From Hormiphora californensis (Eukaryota; Ctenophora; Tentaculata; Cydippida; Pleurobrachiidae): a DNA stretch of 64,000 bases. The stretch's first letter is position 1. The number at the start of each line of letters is the position of its first letter. The stretch is taken from contig CM035362.1 in the NCBI GenBank assembly GCA_020137815.1, positions 5,370,008 to 5,434,007 of the forward strand, given 5' to 3'. Shown piece by piece: positions 24,430 to 37,583 of this stretch. The notes below the pieces were generated by a model, which worked only from the letters and a program-made list of their open reading frames with translations, had not been told where the DNA came from and did no database searches. The position numbers and the translations under genes were made by a program.

Positions 24430-26771
24430 ATGTTTGCATTGAGGCAAAGTTCTCTGAGACTCACATCCGTTAGTTACAGGGAATTCGGAGTGAAATCTTC
24501 CGCGGTGGGAATCTCCCAAAGCTATCTAAGCGATTCTGAAGTCACACAGAGGTACAAATACATTTTCTAGAGTAGAGACTAACAACAAAAACAAATGTAA
24601 AATATTTTGTTTTTGTTCGATGTAAACCATGTAACATTTGACATCTCTCTAGAGTCTGCAAGAAAGTCTACCTCGATTGCCGATACCTGATTTAGATGAT
24701 ACTTGCCAGAGATATCTGACCTCACTACAGCCCTAGTAGCTCTGAATCCCTCCAAACCTCCTCAAAACTTGTCAATGACTTCAAAAAGGGTCCGTCCACA
24801 AAACTAAATGATTAAATCTAAGTCCTAGTTTTGCAAATTCACTTGTAATCTGTACTAAGTTCTCCCTGCGGCAGGTATAGGCCGAGAGCTCCACGAACGA
24901 CTAGTAAAACTGGACACCACCCTGGACCGCCGTGACAGCTACATCCACGAGGGATGGACTGAGATGTATCAGGGAGACAGAGGGTCAGTGTTGCTGAACC
25001 AGAACCCAGTACTGACATACCAAGATGAAGCTAACCCTGCTTTAAACAGCCAGCTAGATCGAGCAACAAAACCTAACAATCTCAACCCTCCGGTATTTCT
25101 GTTCGTTGCGGATGGAAGTTGCCACCTTTGAAAACCTGCATGCTCCAGTACCCGTATCTCTTTCAATCAACGGAGAATTCCAAGGCGAGAACGGGATGAG
25201 AATGTACGATTCCGGAGGAGACCACATTCTTGTCATACACAAGGGTCATTACTACAAAGTCAATGTGATTGACAGGGATGGCGGTGTTAGGGATACCAAT
25301 GCCTTGAAATCCGCCCTATCTAACATCCTCGCTGATACAAGACCAATAAAAACAGATTCTGCTGGGTATTTACTGCGCTGGAGCGAGACCATGGGCTGAT
25401 ATTAGAGTGAAACTGGAACACGGTAATACACAATCTCTAGCTGCCATTGACCAAGCTACTTTGTGCTGTGTCTCGATGCCAAATCCACTCCAGACTCCCG
25501 GGACGCCCTGAAAAACTGCCTAGTTGGGATGGGTACAATCGATGGATGGACAAGAGTTTCTCCCTGATTGTCAGTGAAAATGGACGGGCTGCGGTGAATT
25601 GGGAGCACAGTTGGGGGGATGGTGGTACTATCATGGAAATGTTGCAGAATGTTCACCGGGATTATTGTGAGCATAGACCTGTGTTTGGTGGTGGGGAGAA
25701 GTGTGAGGTGGAGAGGGTGGAGGTGAGGGTTAGGGCGAGGTGAGAGATGTCTGGAAGCGGCAAAGAAGAGTTTGAACAAGCAGCCGCAACGTATGACCTG
25801 AAACCGTTTGTACGAGGGTTTTGGTAAGGAGGATATCAAGAAATTTGGAATGAGCCCAGATTCAGTTAGCCAGGTCATATTCAACTTGCGCAATGGCGGA
25901 CATTTGGCTATTTTGTTGGAACGTATGAGAGTTGTAGTACAGCGGCGTTCGGTCGGTAGGACTGGACAATAAGGTCGTGTTCTAGCGAAATGGCAGCAGC
26001 CGCACAAGCATTTGATGCTACTAATCCCGCTGGTTTGGAGGACATAACCAACCTCTGAAGGTGTTCCCAAACACGTGACGCTGTGCAGGGAGGCAGGGTG
26101 GAATGGGATTTGATCGTCACTTCTTTGGTCTGCGTTATCTCAAAAAACGAGGGTGGAGGGATCTTGAGGTGTTCCAGGATCCAAACTGGGCAACTATGGG
26201 AATATTAGGTGTTCCACTAGCACCGTTGGAGCACCCTGTTGAGGGATTTCCTTTGTTTTGGGGCTGTCTCGCCTCAAGGATTGGCTTGGTAAGTGGAGAG
26301 GGAATTCATATCATTTTACTATAATTAGTTTAGTTTCATAGGCAGCTTCTCTGGTAACCCGAATAATGTTTGTTCTGAAAATATCACCTTTCTGATTTCT
26401 CAGTAGGTGACCCACTAAGGGAAGACCTGTTGTGTAAACTACCCCAAAATCCAATTCTAGCTCAGACTGATTCAAATTTTATGTAGGATTTAATAGGATT
26501 AATAGTGGGACTTTTTATTATGAAAATTATAGTGTGAGCCGCAATGGCGTCGAGTGCAGCCGTGTTAAGTATTAGTTGAGATGGCCATGGGTCATAAATG
26601 TATTATTAAAATATTTCAGGATACCTAATGATAAATCCCAGTTCGGAGCGGCAGTACATGCTCCCCCCTAACGACTACTACAACTCCTACTTTGAGAACC
26701 TTGGCAGTGCGTGTGAGGACATCCGGGCTGTTATGCAGGGGAAGAACTTTAAAGAGAGCAGGAAAATTTGA
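24430..26771 (+). pseudogene. CPT2-A copy 2, disrupted by many indels
   Basis: Matches CPT2-A from the start codon (24430) to the TGA at 26769-26771, with the same four-exon layout and the same missing 35-residue segment. It is 44 bases shorter, almost wholly from scattered single-base deletions, so no frame stays open for more than about 100 codons. The catalytic block (NWEHSWGDGG) survives locally. The indel pattern ignores exon/intron limits, which fits sequencing error better than gradual decay. Confidence 0.85.
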
Positions 26772-27100
26772 GTAATTCATTTTCCCAAAAGTACTCGATT
26801 TGAGTTGTTTTGGGTACGCTACTTCTAGGCGATGTCTTCTTCTGAAAGTGTCGGGCTTGAGGGGACGTTCAGTTAGCATTGTTGACTAAAAATTGTGTTA
26901 AATTATTCTGTTTACTGTTTGATAATTTGATAGATCAGCTTTTACTATTCAAATTCGTTTTATGGCCCATCCCTGAATCATTCCATTTTAACTAACTTAT
27001 CTTTCTCTTCTAGCACTATTTATTGACACCACGATAGTACCAGGAACGACACCCATCTCACCACGACACCCCTCAACACCATCCCGGCAACAACACCAAA

Positions 27101-28607
27101 ATGCTGAGAAGTGCAGTAAGGAACCGTGGTCGCCTTCCATTCCGATGTCTATCTACCCTTGACGATGGGTACATTCATCGCTCAATTGTACCTACACTGG
27201 TTAGTGAGAGCAGGAGAGATTGTTACTTTAACTAGGAGAGAGCAGGAGAGATTGTTACTTTAACTAGGAGAGAGCAGGATTCTGGATTACTAACTGCAAT
27301 ACAATTTAGAAATACATAACTTTAGTCTCTAAACCCCTTCTTTTCAGCACTACCAAAAGTCCCTGCCCCGGTTACCCATACCCAAACTAGAAGACACCTG
27401 CTCCCGGTACCTCGCCGCACTTCACCCCCTTCTTAGTGAGACAGAATACAAAGCAAGTGAAATACTTATCAACGAGTTTATGTCCGGTAATTTGATTGAT
27501 AGCTCTGTACGGATCAATTAGTTAATTAGTAAATTAATCAAATGTTGATAACATAATATATCCGCCGTCCGGAAATTGTGCAATTTAACCTCATATTGTA
27601 TGATTTATTGGAAGTAATCAAAGATGAAAGAGTGTGTATTTCCTAACACACCCCCCTCTTTTTAGGTAAGGGGAAAGAACTCCAGTCTCATCTGATCTCA
27701 TCTGACAAACAAAACAAGAATTCCTCCTATATCGCCCAACCATGGACCGAGCGTACCAACAAGACCGCCGCTTCCGTCGTCCTAAACTTCAACCCTTTTC
27801 TGGGTTTGTCGATGATCCAGAACCGGAGCACAACACCCAACTGGCGTCCACCAACCTCATCATGTCGTCTGTTGGTTCTTTAGGACTTACAGGGAGGGTT
27901 TATTATCACCCGATATCTACACATGAACCCCGCTAAAAGTGATACCTGAGTTTAAAAATCTGATCCGTATGTCCCTCAGTCTCTCTCTGGTATGGAGCCT
28001 ATCTAGCTAAAGCATTCCCTCTGGACATGCGCCAATACCCATATCTCTTTCAATCAACCAGGGTACCGAAACCAGAGCAGGATATCAATGTCCGGTTCCC
28101 GGAGTCACGTCATATTGTTGCCATTCACAAGGGATACTTTTATTCTTTTGACGTTCTGACAACTAAGGTGAAATGGTGTCCGGTGGGGAGATCAAGGTCT
28201 CTCTCCCAAATCCTTTCTGATTCTCGCCAGTGAACACCGCCTCTATTGGGAACTACACCTCCTAGACAGGACTATTGGGGGGGTATTCGGTCTGATTTGG
28301 AATCATCCAACTCTGAACTCCTCACAGAGATTGATAGTGCCCTGTTTGTGCTGTGTCTTGATGACTACGAAGTAGCTCCCAAACCTCCTGGACGCCCGTT
28401 TCAGAGCGGGATGCCATCCCCTAATCAAGAATGGATTCAGGGGAGGCTATAACCGTGGTTTGATAAGTGCTTCAATTTGATCGTACAAAAAACGGAAAGG
28501 CAGCCGCATTTTGACATAGCTGGGGAGATGGAGTTCCGTTTTGAGGTATGTTTAACCAATACCTCCCTTTTTCTCTCTCTCTCTCTCTCTCTCTTTTCCT
28601 TCTCTCT

Positions 28608-28670
<63 letters not shown>

Positions 28671-29494
28671 TCTATCCTTCTCTCATACTATCACTATTTC
28701 AGGTACTTCAACGAGATCTTGACGACCATCTGGCAAGCGATACACCAGGAGAAGGAGGTTGGTGAGGTCAGGAGGTTGGATCCTGTCCTATCAACTGATC
28801 TTACATCCGCTGCTGAGTCTGCTAGGGATAACTTTGAGAAAGTCAAAGAAGCTTTACCCTTGATGTCCTAAAATTCGAGGGATTGGTAAAAAGATCTGAG
28901 AAAACTGAAAGTCAGCCCCGATGCCATTTGCAGCTTGTCATTCCAGATGGCCTACTGGAGAATGAAGGGGCCTTGTGGGGACATACGAGAGTTGCAGTAC
29001 GGCAGCGTTCAGGTTCGGTCGCACAGAGACAATTAGACCGTGCACGAAGGAAACAAGGCGTGCTCGTGGCATTCGATAAGGTAACTCAGCTGGTTATCCG
29101 AGATGGAATCACTGCTAGAGCCTGTTCAAAGAAGCACAATACCCTAACTAACAAGGCCGCCATGGCCAAGGATTTGATAGGCATCTCTTTGCTACGACAC
29201 CTAAACGAACAACTGGAGGCGCCCACTTCCCTCTTCACTGATCCCAACTACGCCAAACTGAACCACATCATCCTATCCACTAGACCCTAGTTTCACCAGC
29301 ATTAGAGGTCGGTGGGTTTGCTGCGGTGGTGGATGATGGTTTGGTGTGGGATAGCATGTTGATGAATGGTTTGGAACTCAAGCTAGTTACTATCCCCCTG
29401 GTAACGATGGAGTGAGTTTATTAGACAGTTAGGAGCGTGTGTGAGGACCTAAGGCATGCTGAGGGAAGATATCAAGGAGGGAAGGAAGGTCTAA
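27101..29494 (+). pseudogene. CPT2-B copy 2, disrupted by many indels
   Basis: Matches CPT2-B from the ATG at 27101 to a TAA at 29492-29494. Exons 1 and 2 (27101-27199 and about 27,348-27,486) are nearly intact with substitutions. Exon 3 and exon 4 contain many single-base losses (for example around 27,895, 28,205, 28,385 and 29,060). The (CT)n intron is present but interrupted. The presence of clean synonymous-type substitutions beside indel-rich parts suggests an allele or recent duplicate sequenced poorly. Confidence 0.85.
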
Positions 29495-30153
29495 CACATT
29501 AAACATACATACGGTGTGTGCAGGGGACCATGAAAAAGGGAAGATGCGGGGAGGTCTAGAGAAGGGTTGTAGAAACACCATTAGAGATAATCACGGAACA
29601 GGAAAACAGTGGGGACCTAGTATTTTAGTTGCATGAAAAAAGTGGCAGTGAGTTTGTTAAACTAGGGTTTAAAGTAAAACCCAAGCTAAAAACTGTTAGT
29701 TTGGGGTTTACTTATTCAACCTTAGCACTAATTTAGATGATAAACAATGTCACAGCATATTTAAAGTAACATTTTCGAGTATTATGTCATTAGATTTAGT
29801 AGTATCACTAGCCGAAAGATAAATCAAACCAGTGCAATATGATGAAGCACTCATTGTCGTGTTAAAGTGTTAACCGTTAGCATTTTGTTCATTTCTTACT
29901 ATCACGTGTATATATTCAACTCGTATTGATGTCAAATTGGTGTTCAAGTTTCTAAATCCCTCGGTCTACTTTTTGTGTACTACTCCATGAGATAAATGGC
30001 CTAACTTAGCGCACCAATAGACTCAAGAAAGTCAAAGAGTAGTACAGGACCATTAGTCTCCCGATTTAGTGGCAGATTCTAGTAATCTTCGATATTCAAC
30101 TATCGTCGACGTTAAATTGATATACGTATACTCTCCTACAGGGTGTGGGTAGC

Positions 30154-31245
30154 ATGTCCTGTAGTAAGGAAGGAAGGTGGTGTGTCTATTCGATCTTCTT
30201 TTTAGGACTCTGTTTACTGCTCATCCTCCTAGGATCTCTCTACGCACCAAACCATCTGGACGGCTCGAAATACAAGAAGGGGTTGTGTGTGCTAGTTTCC
30301 GAAGGGGTGGATGTTGGAGATGCGAGATGTTTTACAGGAAGATGTGTTATTGGTACAAGTTTCCTGTATAATGTCAATGCAAGGTGGTGGTGTAAGATGT
30401 AAGATGATGATATATATGATGATATATATATGATATGTATTCCGGTTTCGGATGATATAAAAATCAGCCGATAAGGGCTGTTTGATAGAACCTGAGTGTA
30501 GAGAGAGCTACGATGCATGAAGGATGACGTCGTGACTATGGAAGGAATTATCCAGGACAGAAAGAAAATCCTATTTTCAGCTGTGGGTTTTCCAGAATAA
30601 GATATAATGAACACAAGTTGGTCATACTCGAAAGTTGGCGTCACTGGTTATCCCTCCATTCTTATCATCTGCTTCCTTCCGTTTTTATGTCGCAAAACGT
30701 ACCGATGTTGGGGTGATGATTATGTATTGTCTTCTTCTTCGATAGATCATACTGTTCATCGTCATGCCAATCGTCCCAACAGAGAAACTCAACTAGAAGA
30801 GCAGGACGTTTATAGATATGAAGACCGGAGAACAACGCAGATCGTATAGCGAGGGACCTTGCGAGATCCGAGGAAACCACCAGAAGAGTGGGAAATTTAT
30901 AGATCTGGAGGAGGAAACAGATCGTGGAGGAACGCAGCACTTACTGTGGATGAATCAGATATGTAGAGTTGCCTTCTCCATGACACACAACTTTCTCCCT
31001 GCACCTACCTACCATATCGGCACCTCCCCCTACATACACGCCCAACCCCCACTACCCATCAGCGCCTCCAGCTCCGGGTGCCTTTTCAACGCCTCCTCCA
31101 TGCCTTTCAGCAGGCCTTCTCCACGCGCCACCCAGCTTCCAGCACACCCTCCGCTCGCACTTCCAGGACTTTCCGATCCCTCGGCGCCCCATCTTACTTT
31201 GAGGTTATGGCAAACCCAGCGCCATCCTATGACTCTGTGTGTTAA
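30154..31245 (+). pseudogene. copy 2 of the two-TM PPxY gene, frameshifted
   Basis: Follows the 19,888-21,012 gene from the ATG at 30154 to TAA at 31243-31245. TM1 is intact; after residue about 60 single-base losses break the frame. One local change, an AT-rich insertion (GATGATATATATGATGATATATATATG) near 30,405-30,430, replaces the acidic stretch of the loop. The PPxY region is only partly readable. Confidence 0.8.
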
Positions 31246-31754
31246 ATATATCAACCAAATGATATGACGTGTAACAACAATTAGATGTGATAGTAATGGA
31301 TTTTATTTTATATTTATCTTTAGTTAGTTATCAAATTTATTATATAGATTTGTTGTCTGTTGTTTGTTAAACCCATTTGCGTGCGAAAGGGGTCTAGCTA
31401 GGCAACTAACATTATGAAAGACGTGGTTTTTTCATACATTAACTTTACCTTTTACCTTTACCTTTTATTAGAAGTATAGGAAGTCTTTTATGAGTTTTTA
31501 TCTTTATATTTTTAGTTTTTACTCAATCAGTTTAAATGCCTGCATGAAAAATAATAATAGATTGTATTTTGAAATAGCTGCAGCTCTTTTCCAATCATTA
31601 GATATCAAATTGATTCCAAGTTTATATAAACCATTGTTTCTTCTCTTGTGTACTATTCCTAGATACTACTTCAAGATATATTAACTCCACGTGATCCCCT
31701 CAGGATCATGAGCTAGAAGCAAGCGCAGTTAACACACTATAATAAGGGAGTGAA

Positions 31755-33473
31755 CTAGAATTCACGACATACAAACCACTACCGATGTATCTTCCACCGA
31801 TCTCTCCACATCTCTAAGGTAAAATGAGTTTAATTCGGAGACACAAGTTATATTATTGATGTTACAATATTGATTCTATACAAAATTTAGTAATTCTAAC
31901 ACATATCAATACAATATGAGACATATTCATGTGTATAAATGTTAGTATTTCAGTGTGCTATCAAACACTCTGGCAAGAAAGAATCCTGAGCACGCCAAGA
32001 CGGATAGAGAAGCAGCAGCTCTTCACCAGTGAGATGATGAAAATTGAAATAGCCCGAAACACCAACAACTTTTGGTTTGTTATTTCTATCTACATTAGCT
32101 ACAAACTTTGGTTGGAGCTGATGGGATTATACTTTTCATAATCTCTTATATTATTGGGATTACACTTTTCACAATCTCTTATTGGAGTTTTTTAAAAAAG
32201 AAAAGGGTTGAACAGCATCAAATCACTTAACCTAGCTCAAAGTTAAGTTGCATTGAGGCTAAAATAAATCTACAGATTTCTAATATGTAAAACCCACTCA
32301 CCGATTTCTATTGATCATGAAATACCCACAGGATTTCCGAGCCCAATACGAAGCTAAAGTAGAGGAACTAGAGGAACAGTTACACTGTACGCGACATAAT
32401 GAGAGAGTGCTACAGTTCAGGCTGAATAGTGCCGTAGATCAACATAGCAAGGAACTTAAAACTGCCCAGGTAGGGAGAGAGGGAAGAGTCTCTGAAGCAA
32501 ACCAAATGAAGGATCAAAATCACTAGACAATAAATACTTCAACATTTTCTTAACTTCTCACCAATTCGCCAGGATTCAACAGCGACCAGATCACCCATCT
32601 CCGACGGAAGCAAGCGGAGATCGAACCCTACTCCCTCTCTCCCAAGTTAAGGCAGCGGAGATAAGAAATACTCTGCTAAACATTCATGTGTCGGATGAAC
32701 TGTACGCTGCACTGAACGCCAAACCAAGGGAAAATCTAACTGTTAAGGAACTGATACAGGTAAGTTGGACATGGTCGTGTTGTGTGTCTAGGACACATCC
32801 GGGAGGCAGGACAGGGTCGATTGTCTTTAATTCCAGTTTTGATTTACCTATCAACTCATAATAATATTGGACAACAAATGAAAACAAGTGGTGTGAATCG
32901 ACTACTCACATTAATATTGGACATCCTAACAATTCCCACGCAGGTTTCATTTTACGAGTATCAGTTACCTCACATCAAGAGGTCAGAGGAACTAAATGGG
33001 CGACTTAGAAACCTCGCTGAACAGCATGATCTTACTAGACAGGAGGTATGTGTTGAAAGAAACCAGGAACCGACCGAACCAGGAAATATGGTCCTGATTG
33101 GGATACCAGTCAGACTAAATAACGAGTTCGATGGTTTATTGTCGGCAGCTTGGGCTTGGATGACCAATATTATACTCAGGACCTTTCGCTTCGACTGAAT
33201 AATCTCAGACGTCGTCAGCTTGAAGATGGGGCTCGATATATATCTTTGTTTTTTATTTTTATTTTGTTTGCTGACCAATCCATATTTTTCATTAACAGAT
33301 CGACTTGAGCTTTGCTTTCACCCATCTCTTGTCCTAATTTTATTTTCCATGACATTTCAGGTGAAACTGCTAGAAGGACAAATAACGGTAGAAAAACAGG
33401 GAAGAGTGGAACTGGAAAGTGAGAATTCTTCACTCCGTAAAAAGATTGAACTTCTTGCAACAGCTTGACCCAG
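31755..33473 (+). CDS. PIBF1: PIBF1 exons 1-6, block 2 copy
   Basis: Exons about 31755-31818, 31954-32074, 32332-32469, 32573-32759, 32944-33045 and 33361-33473. Exons 3 and 5 are intact, with substitutions relative to copy 1. Exon 1 has lost the start codon (ATG reads as AG after a deletion), and exons 2 and 4 are short by 9 and 2 bases. Exon 6 is one or more bases out of frame near its end (LLATA then stop, where the parallel tail after the gap reads LATQLDQ). The introns between exons 1-3 differ in sequence and length from copy 1. This copy leads directly into the downstream PIBF1 exons. Confidence 0.8.
33064..33155. mobile_element. partial MITE (hAT-like) in PIBF1 intron 5, copy 2 only
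   Basis: Starts CAGGAACCGACCGAACCAGG 18 bases after the exon 5 donor and continues with ATGGTCCTGATTGG and AATAACGAGTTCGAT, a decayed member of the 109-bp family. The equivalent intron in copy 1 (22,819 onward) lacks it. Confidence 0.7.
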
Positions 33474-33480
33474 GTAGGAC

Positions 33481-33730
<250 letters not shown>

Positions 33731-33763
33731 GAGTGCAAATCACTATCTGATATTCCTTTCCAG

Positions 33764-34712
33764 CACACAAGGCTAACTATAAGAACGTATTGGCAAAGAA
33801 TGTGGAATTGGAGGAGGTTAACAGACAACTCCTGACCGGGAATACGTATCTAAAGGTAACTACATGGTAAACTCGGATTGTCACCACCACGTTAACACAC
33901 GTTAACATGTGATAGAATATTAAAAAACGAGCGCTCATGAAGGAGGTGACAACATCAAAAAATCCGACTTTAGTTCTGTTACGAGGTTCCTCCCTTTTTT
34001 CCTACTGTTCTCTCGCTTCGTCGTGTGCGGTGTCTTTCTAGCTGGTATAAGAAAAGGTACACTGTACTTAACTACCTCTTCCACAATATAACTCTACAAT
34101 TCACCAGGCAGAATTATCAGCGCTGAAGGACGAAGCAACCCCCACTCTCCCTAGCAACCCCCACTCTCCCTAGCAGCCCCCTCTACTCCCTAGTAACCCC
34201 ACTACATTTCACCAGGCAGAGTTATCAGCACTGAAGGACGAAGCCACAAGATCAGATGCCATTTTCAGTACACAGAGACAGGAAAACGCTCTACTCCAGC
34301 AGGTACTCAGTATTTCACTTCACTTTAGGTTGTTTGAAGCTGTAGAAGATCAAATCACCTGCTTCAACAGGGTCATCGCCTCGTGCGAACACTGTAGATG
34401 TTTGTTTGTTCAAATTCTGCCATGCATTATTTGTTTAGAGTATACACGTGTGTACATAGTAAGGTTTGGAACGTGATCTGTTGCGGTCTTTTATTATTTC
34501 CTACCATAGAGGAACCAGCTAGTTACCGGCCTATCTAACATGTAACAAACTATCACACTACTACTCCACTCGTCAGGACAAGACCTACCTGGGCAAAGAG
34601 AACGCAGCTTTGACATCCAGGACACACCGTACTGAGGAGAAGTTGGAGAACGTTATGTTGGAGTTACAGGGAGCCAAACGGGCACGGGACAAGGTATAGT
34701 CTGTCTGTCTAG

Positions 34713-34747
<35 letters not shown>

Positions 34748-35283
34748 TTGTCGGTATGTCTGTCTCTCTCACCCCCTCAAAATCCCCTCACCCGCCCCCC
34801 CCCCCCCTAACTTCCCTCACCAACCTCCCTTTACCCCCCCCCCCCTTAAATCCCCCTCCCCTTGAAGGTGTACGAGGAGCTGATATCGGTGAGACAAGAT
34901 GTAGCCCGGGACCACGACACAAAGATCCAGGGAGAGCTGGATCTGCTGAAGCAGAAAACCACCGCTGAACTTGATCATCTCCGCCTTACCGCTCAAAAGG
35001 TATTATTCGGTTTGAGAATATATCCGTTTGGTACTACCTAACGAAACCTAACTGACGTCAGCTCTGTTTTTGATGGCTGGTCATTCATTTTGAGCTCTTT
35101 GAACATCCCCGAAATCTCATACATTTTGTTTTCGAGATATATCCCTTCACTCCAATCCCACCAAGGTATACGAACAAGAGAAGTCAGTGCTAGTAAAGAG
35201 TAGGGAAGCAGCAGTGCAAGACAGGGACGATGCTCTTCGTAGAAATAGAGAGTTATTGGAGCAACATGGAGACCTGACCTCAG
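33764..35283 (+). CDS. PIBF1: PIBF1 exons 7-11, first copy, ends at the assembly gap
   Basis: Exons 33764-33855, 34216-34302 (starts [11 protein letters not shown]), 34577-34693, 34868-34999 and 35166-35283 (cut by the gap). Phases close from exon 7 onward. The coiled coil reads [71 protein letters not shown] and [20 protein letters not shown], matching the middle of PIBF1 (the KDKEYLNRQNMEL to NAVAEKERA region). The exon 6/7 junction phase does not reconcile in any copy, so exon 6 is probably mis-sequenced or another small exon is missing. Confidence 0.8.
34098..34215. repeat. two-unit splice-acceptor repeat before PIBF1 exon 8
   Basis: TTCACCAGGCAGAATTATC at about 34,101 duplicates the acceptor and first ~25 bases of exon 8 (true start 34,216). 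The two are separated by CCCCACTCTCCCTAGCAAC-type repeats. Confidence 0.9.
34697..34866. repeat. (CTGT)n plus C-rich tract in a PIBF1 intron
   Basis: About 65 bases of CTGT-type repeat directly after the exon 9 donor, then C-rich sequence with runs of 9-11 C. The parallel intron at 37,103-37,363 has longer versions of both. Confidence 0.9.
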
Positions 35284-35383
35284 NNNNNNNNNNNNNNNNN
35301 NNNNNNNNNNNNNNNNNNNNNNNNNNNNNNNNNNNNNNNNNNNNNNNNNNNNNNNNNNNNNNNNNNNNNNNNNNNNNNNNNNN
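35284..35383. other. assembly gap, exactly 100 N
   Basis: A run of 100 Ns, a conventional unknown-size gap. The left side is inside PIBF1 exon 11; the right side resumes in the tail of exon 6, so the sequence steps backward along the gene across the gap. Confidence 1.
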
Positions 35384-35437
35384 TCTTGCCACACAACTTG
35401 ACCAGGTAGGACAGGATAGGACAGACAGACGACAGAC

Positions 35438-35468
<31 letters not shown>

Positions 35469-35487
35469 GACAGACAGACCGACAGAC

Positions 35488-35565
<78 letters not shown>

Positions 35566-37124
35566 GATAGTGCAAATCACTATCTAATATTCCTTTCCAG
35601 CGCACAAGGCCAACTATAAGAACGTGTTGTCGAAGAATGTTGAATTGGAGGAGGTGAACAGACAACTTCTGACCGGGAATACCTATCTAAAGGTAACCAT
35701 TTTGTGTGACAAGGTCCCTTCCACCCTCCCAGTTCCCACCCCCTTTCTCTCCCTCCTGCGTTGTACTGAATACATTGGTGTGTCCTAAATTCACCTTGTT
35801 TGAACAAGTTGCATTGCTTCTACTTTCCAACAAAACCACTTCCACATAAAATTCTACTACATTTCACCAGGCAGAGTTATTAGCACTGAAGGACGAAGCA
35901 ATTAAATCCCCACTCTCCCTAGCAACCCCCACTCTCCCTAGTAACCCCACTACTCCCTAGTAACCCCACTACATTTCACCAGGCAGAGTTATCAGCGCTG
36001 AAGGACGAAGCAATCCCCACTCTCCCTAGCAACCCCCACTCTCCCTAGCAACCCCCACTCTCCCTAACAACCCCCACTACATTTCACCAGGCAGAGTTAT
36101 CAGCATTGAAGGACGAAGCAATCCCCAGTCCCCACTCTCCCTAGCAACCCACTCTCCCTAGCACCCCCTCTACTCCCTAGCAACCCCAACTCTCCCTAGC
36201 AACCCCCACTCTCCCTAGTAACCCCCTCTACTCCCTAGTAACCCCACTACATTTCACCAGGCCGAGTTATCAGCATTGAAGGACGAAGCAATCCCCAGTC
36301 CCCACTCTCCCTAGCAACCCCCACTCTCCCTAGCAACCCCCACTACTCCCTAGTAACCCCACTAGATTTCACCAGGCAGAGTTATCAGCACTGAAGGACG
36401 AAGCATCCCCCACTCTCCCTAGCAACCCACTCTCCCTAGCAACCCCCACTCTCCCTAGCAACCCCCTCTACTCCCTAGTAACCCCACTACATTTCACCAG
36501 GCAGAGTTATCAGCACTGAAGGACGAAGCAACAAGATCTGATGCTATTTTCAGTACACAGAGACAGGAAAACGCTCTACTCCAGCAGGTAGGTATCCAGT
36601 ATTTCACTTTAGGTTGTTTGAAGCTGTAGAAGATCAAATATTCAGCTGCTTCAACAGGGTCATCGACTCGTGCGAACACTGTAGATGTTTGTTTGTTCAA
36701 ATTCTACCACGCGATTATTTGTTTAGAGTATACACGTGTGTACATAGTAAGGTTTGGAACATGATCTGTTGCCCCTTTTCCTAGCATAGAGGGGCCGAAA
36801 ATGTTGCTTGCTAGTTACTGGTACTAACCCCACGTTTCTACGACATGCGCTCTCAGATAACAAACTAACACCACTCATCAGGACAAGGCCTATTATATCT
36901 CACATGTAATTGACTAACACCACGACTCCACGTCAGGACAAGGCCTATTTGACACATGTAACAAACTAATCCCACTCTCAGGACAAGGCCTATCTAAGCA
37001 AGGAGAACGCAGATCTGACATCCAGGACACACCGTACTGAGGAGAAGTTGGAGAATGTTATGTTGGAGTTACAGGGGGCCAAACGGGCACGGGACAAGGT
37101 ATAGTCTGTCTGTCTGTCTGTCTG

Positions 37125-37188
<64 letters not shown>

Positions 37189-37495
37189 TGTGTCTCGTCT
37201 GTCGTCTACCTCCCCCCCAACTCCCCCCCCCCCCAACTCCCCCCCCCCCCCCCACCTCACCCCCTAACTCCCGTCCACCCCCCCCCTCACCCCCTAACTC
37301 CCCCCCCAACTCCCCTCACCCCCTAACTCCCCGTCCACCCCCCCTAATCCGCTCCCTTTGAAGGTGTACGAGGAGCTGATATCGGTGAGACAAAATGTAA
37401 CCCGGGACCACGACACAAAGATCCAGGGAGAGCTGGATCTGCTGAAACAGAAGACCACCGCTGAACTTGATCACCTCCGGCTTACCGCTCAAAAG
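35384..37495 (+). CDS. PIBF1: PIBF1 exons 6 (tail) to 10, second copy
   Basis: Exon 6 tail 35384-35405, exon 7 35601-35692, exon 8 36501-36587, exon 9 36982-37098 and exon 10 37364-37495. Lengths equal those of the first copy (92, 87, 117 and 132 nt), and frames are open. Residue differences are few (K to S in LSKNVELEE; N and T for D and A in VRQNVTRDHD). Introns differ strongly in repeat content, as expected of two haplotypes or old duplicates. The intron after exon 10 carries a 1.5-kb foldback element absent from the first copy. Confidence 0.8.
35860..36587. repeat. array of six splice-acceptor/exon-start units before PIBF1 exon 8
   Basis: Six copies of TTTCACCAGGCAGAGTTATC plus AGCACTGAAGGACGAAGCA begin near 35,868, 35,978, 36,078, 36,250, 36,368 and 36,492. 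They are separated by variable CCCCACTCTCCCTAGCAAC repeats. Only the last continues into the full 87-nt exon; the others break off after about 25 exon bases. Confidence 0.92.
36870..36990. repeat. three-unit splice-acceptor repeat before PIBF1 exon 9
   Basis: CAGGACAAGGCCTAT occurs with acceptor AG before 36,882, 36,937 and 36,982 (spacings 55 and 45 bases). Only the third continues into the complete 117-nt exon. The first-copy intron (34,540-34,576) has a single unit. Confidence 0.9.
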
Positions 37496-37583
37496 GTATT
37501 AATATACTAGCAAAACTGGGGCGATCGTACCGATCGCAATCGAGGGGTCTGTTTCTATGTTTCTCTTCGCCTGTCTGCTATAC

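Larger units (their letters stand above)
24400..33450. repeat. duplicated block, copy 2 (9.05 kb)
   Basis: Colinear with 13,905-23,202. Two kinds of difference alternate. Some stretches (for example 26,940-27,700 and 32,330-32,470) have clean substitutions of a few percent. Others have frequent single-base deletions, in introns as well as exons. The deletion-rich stretches resemble uncorrected long-read sequence. Confidence 0.95.
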
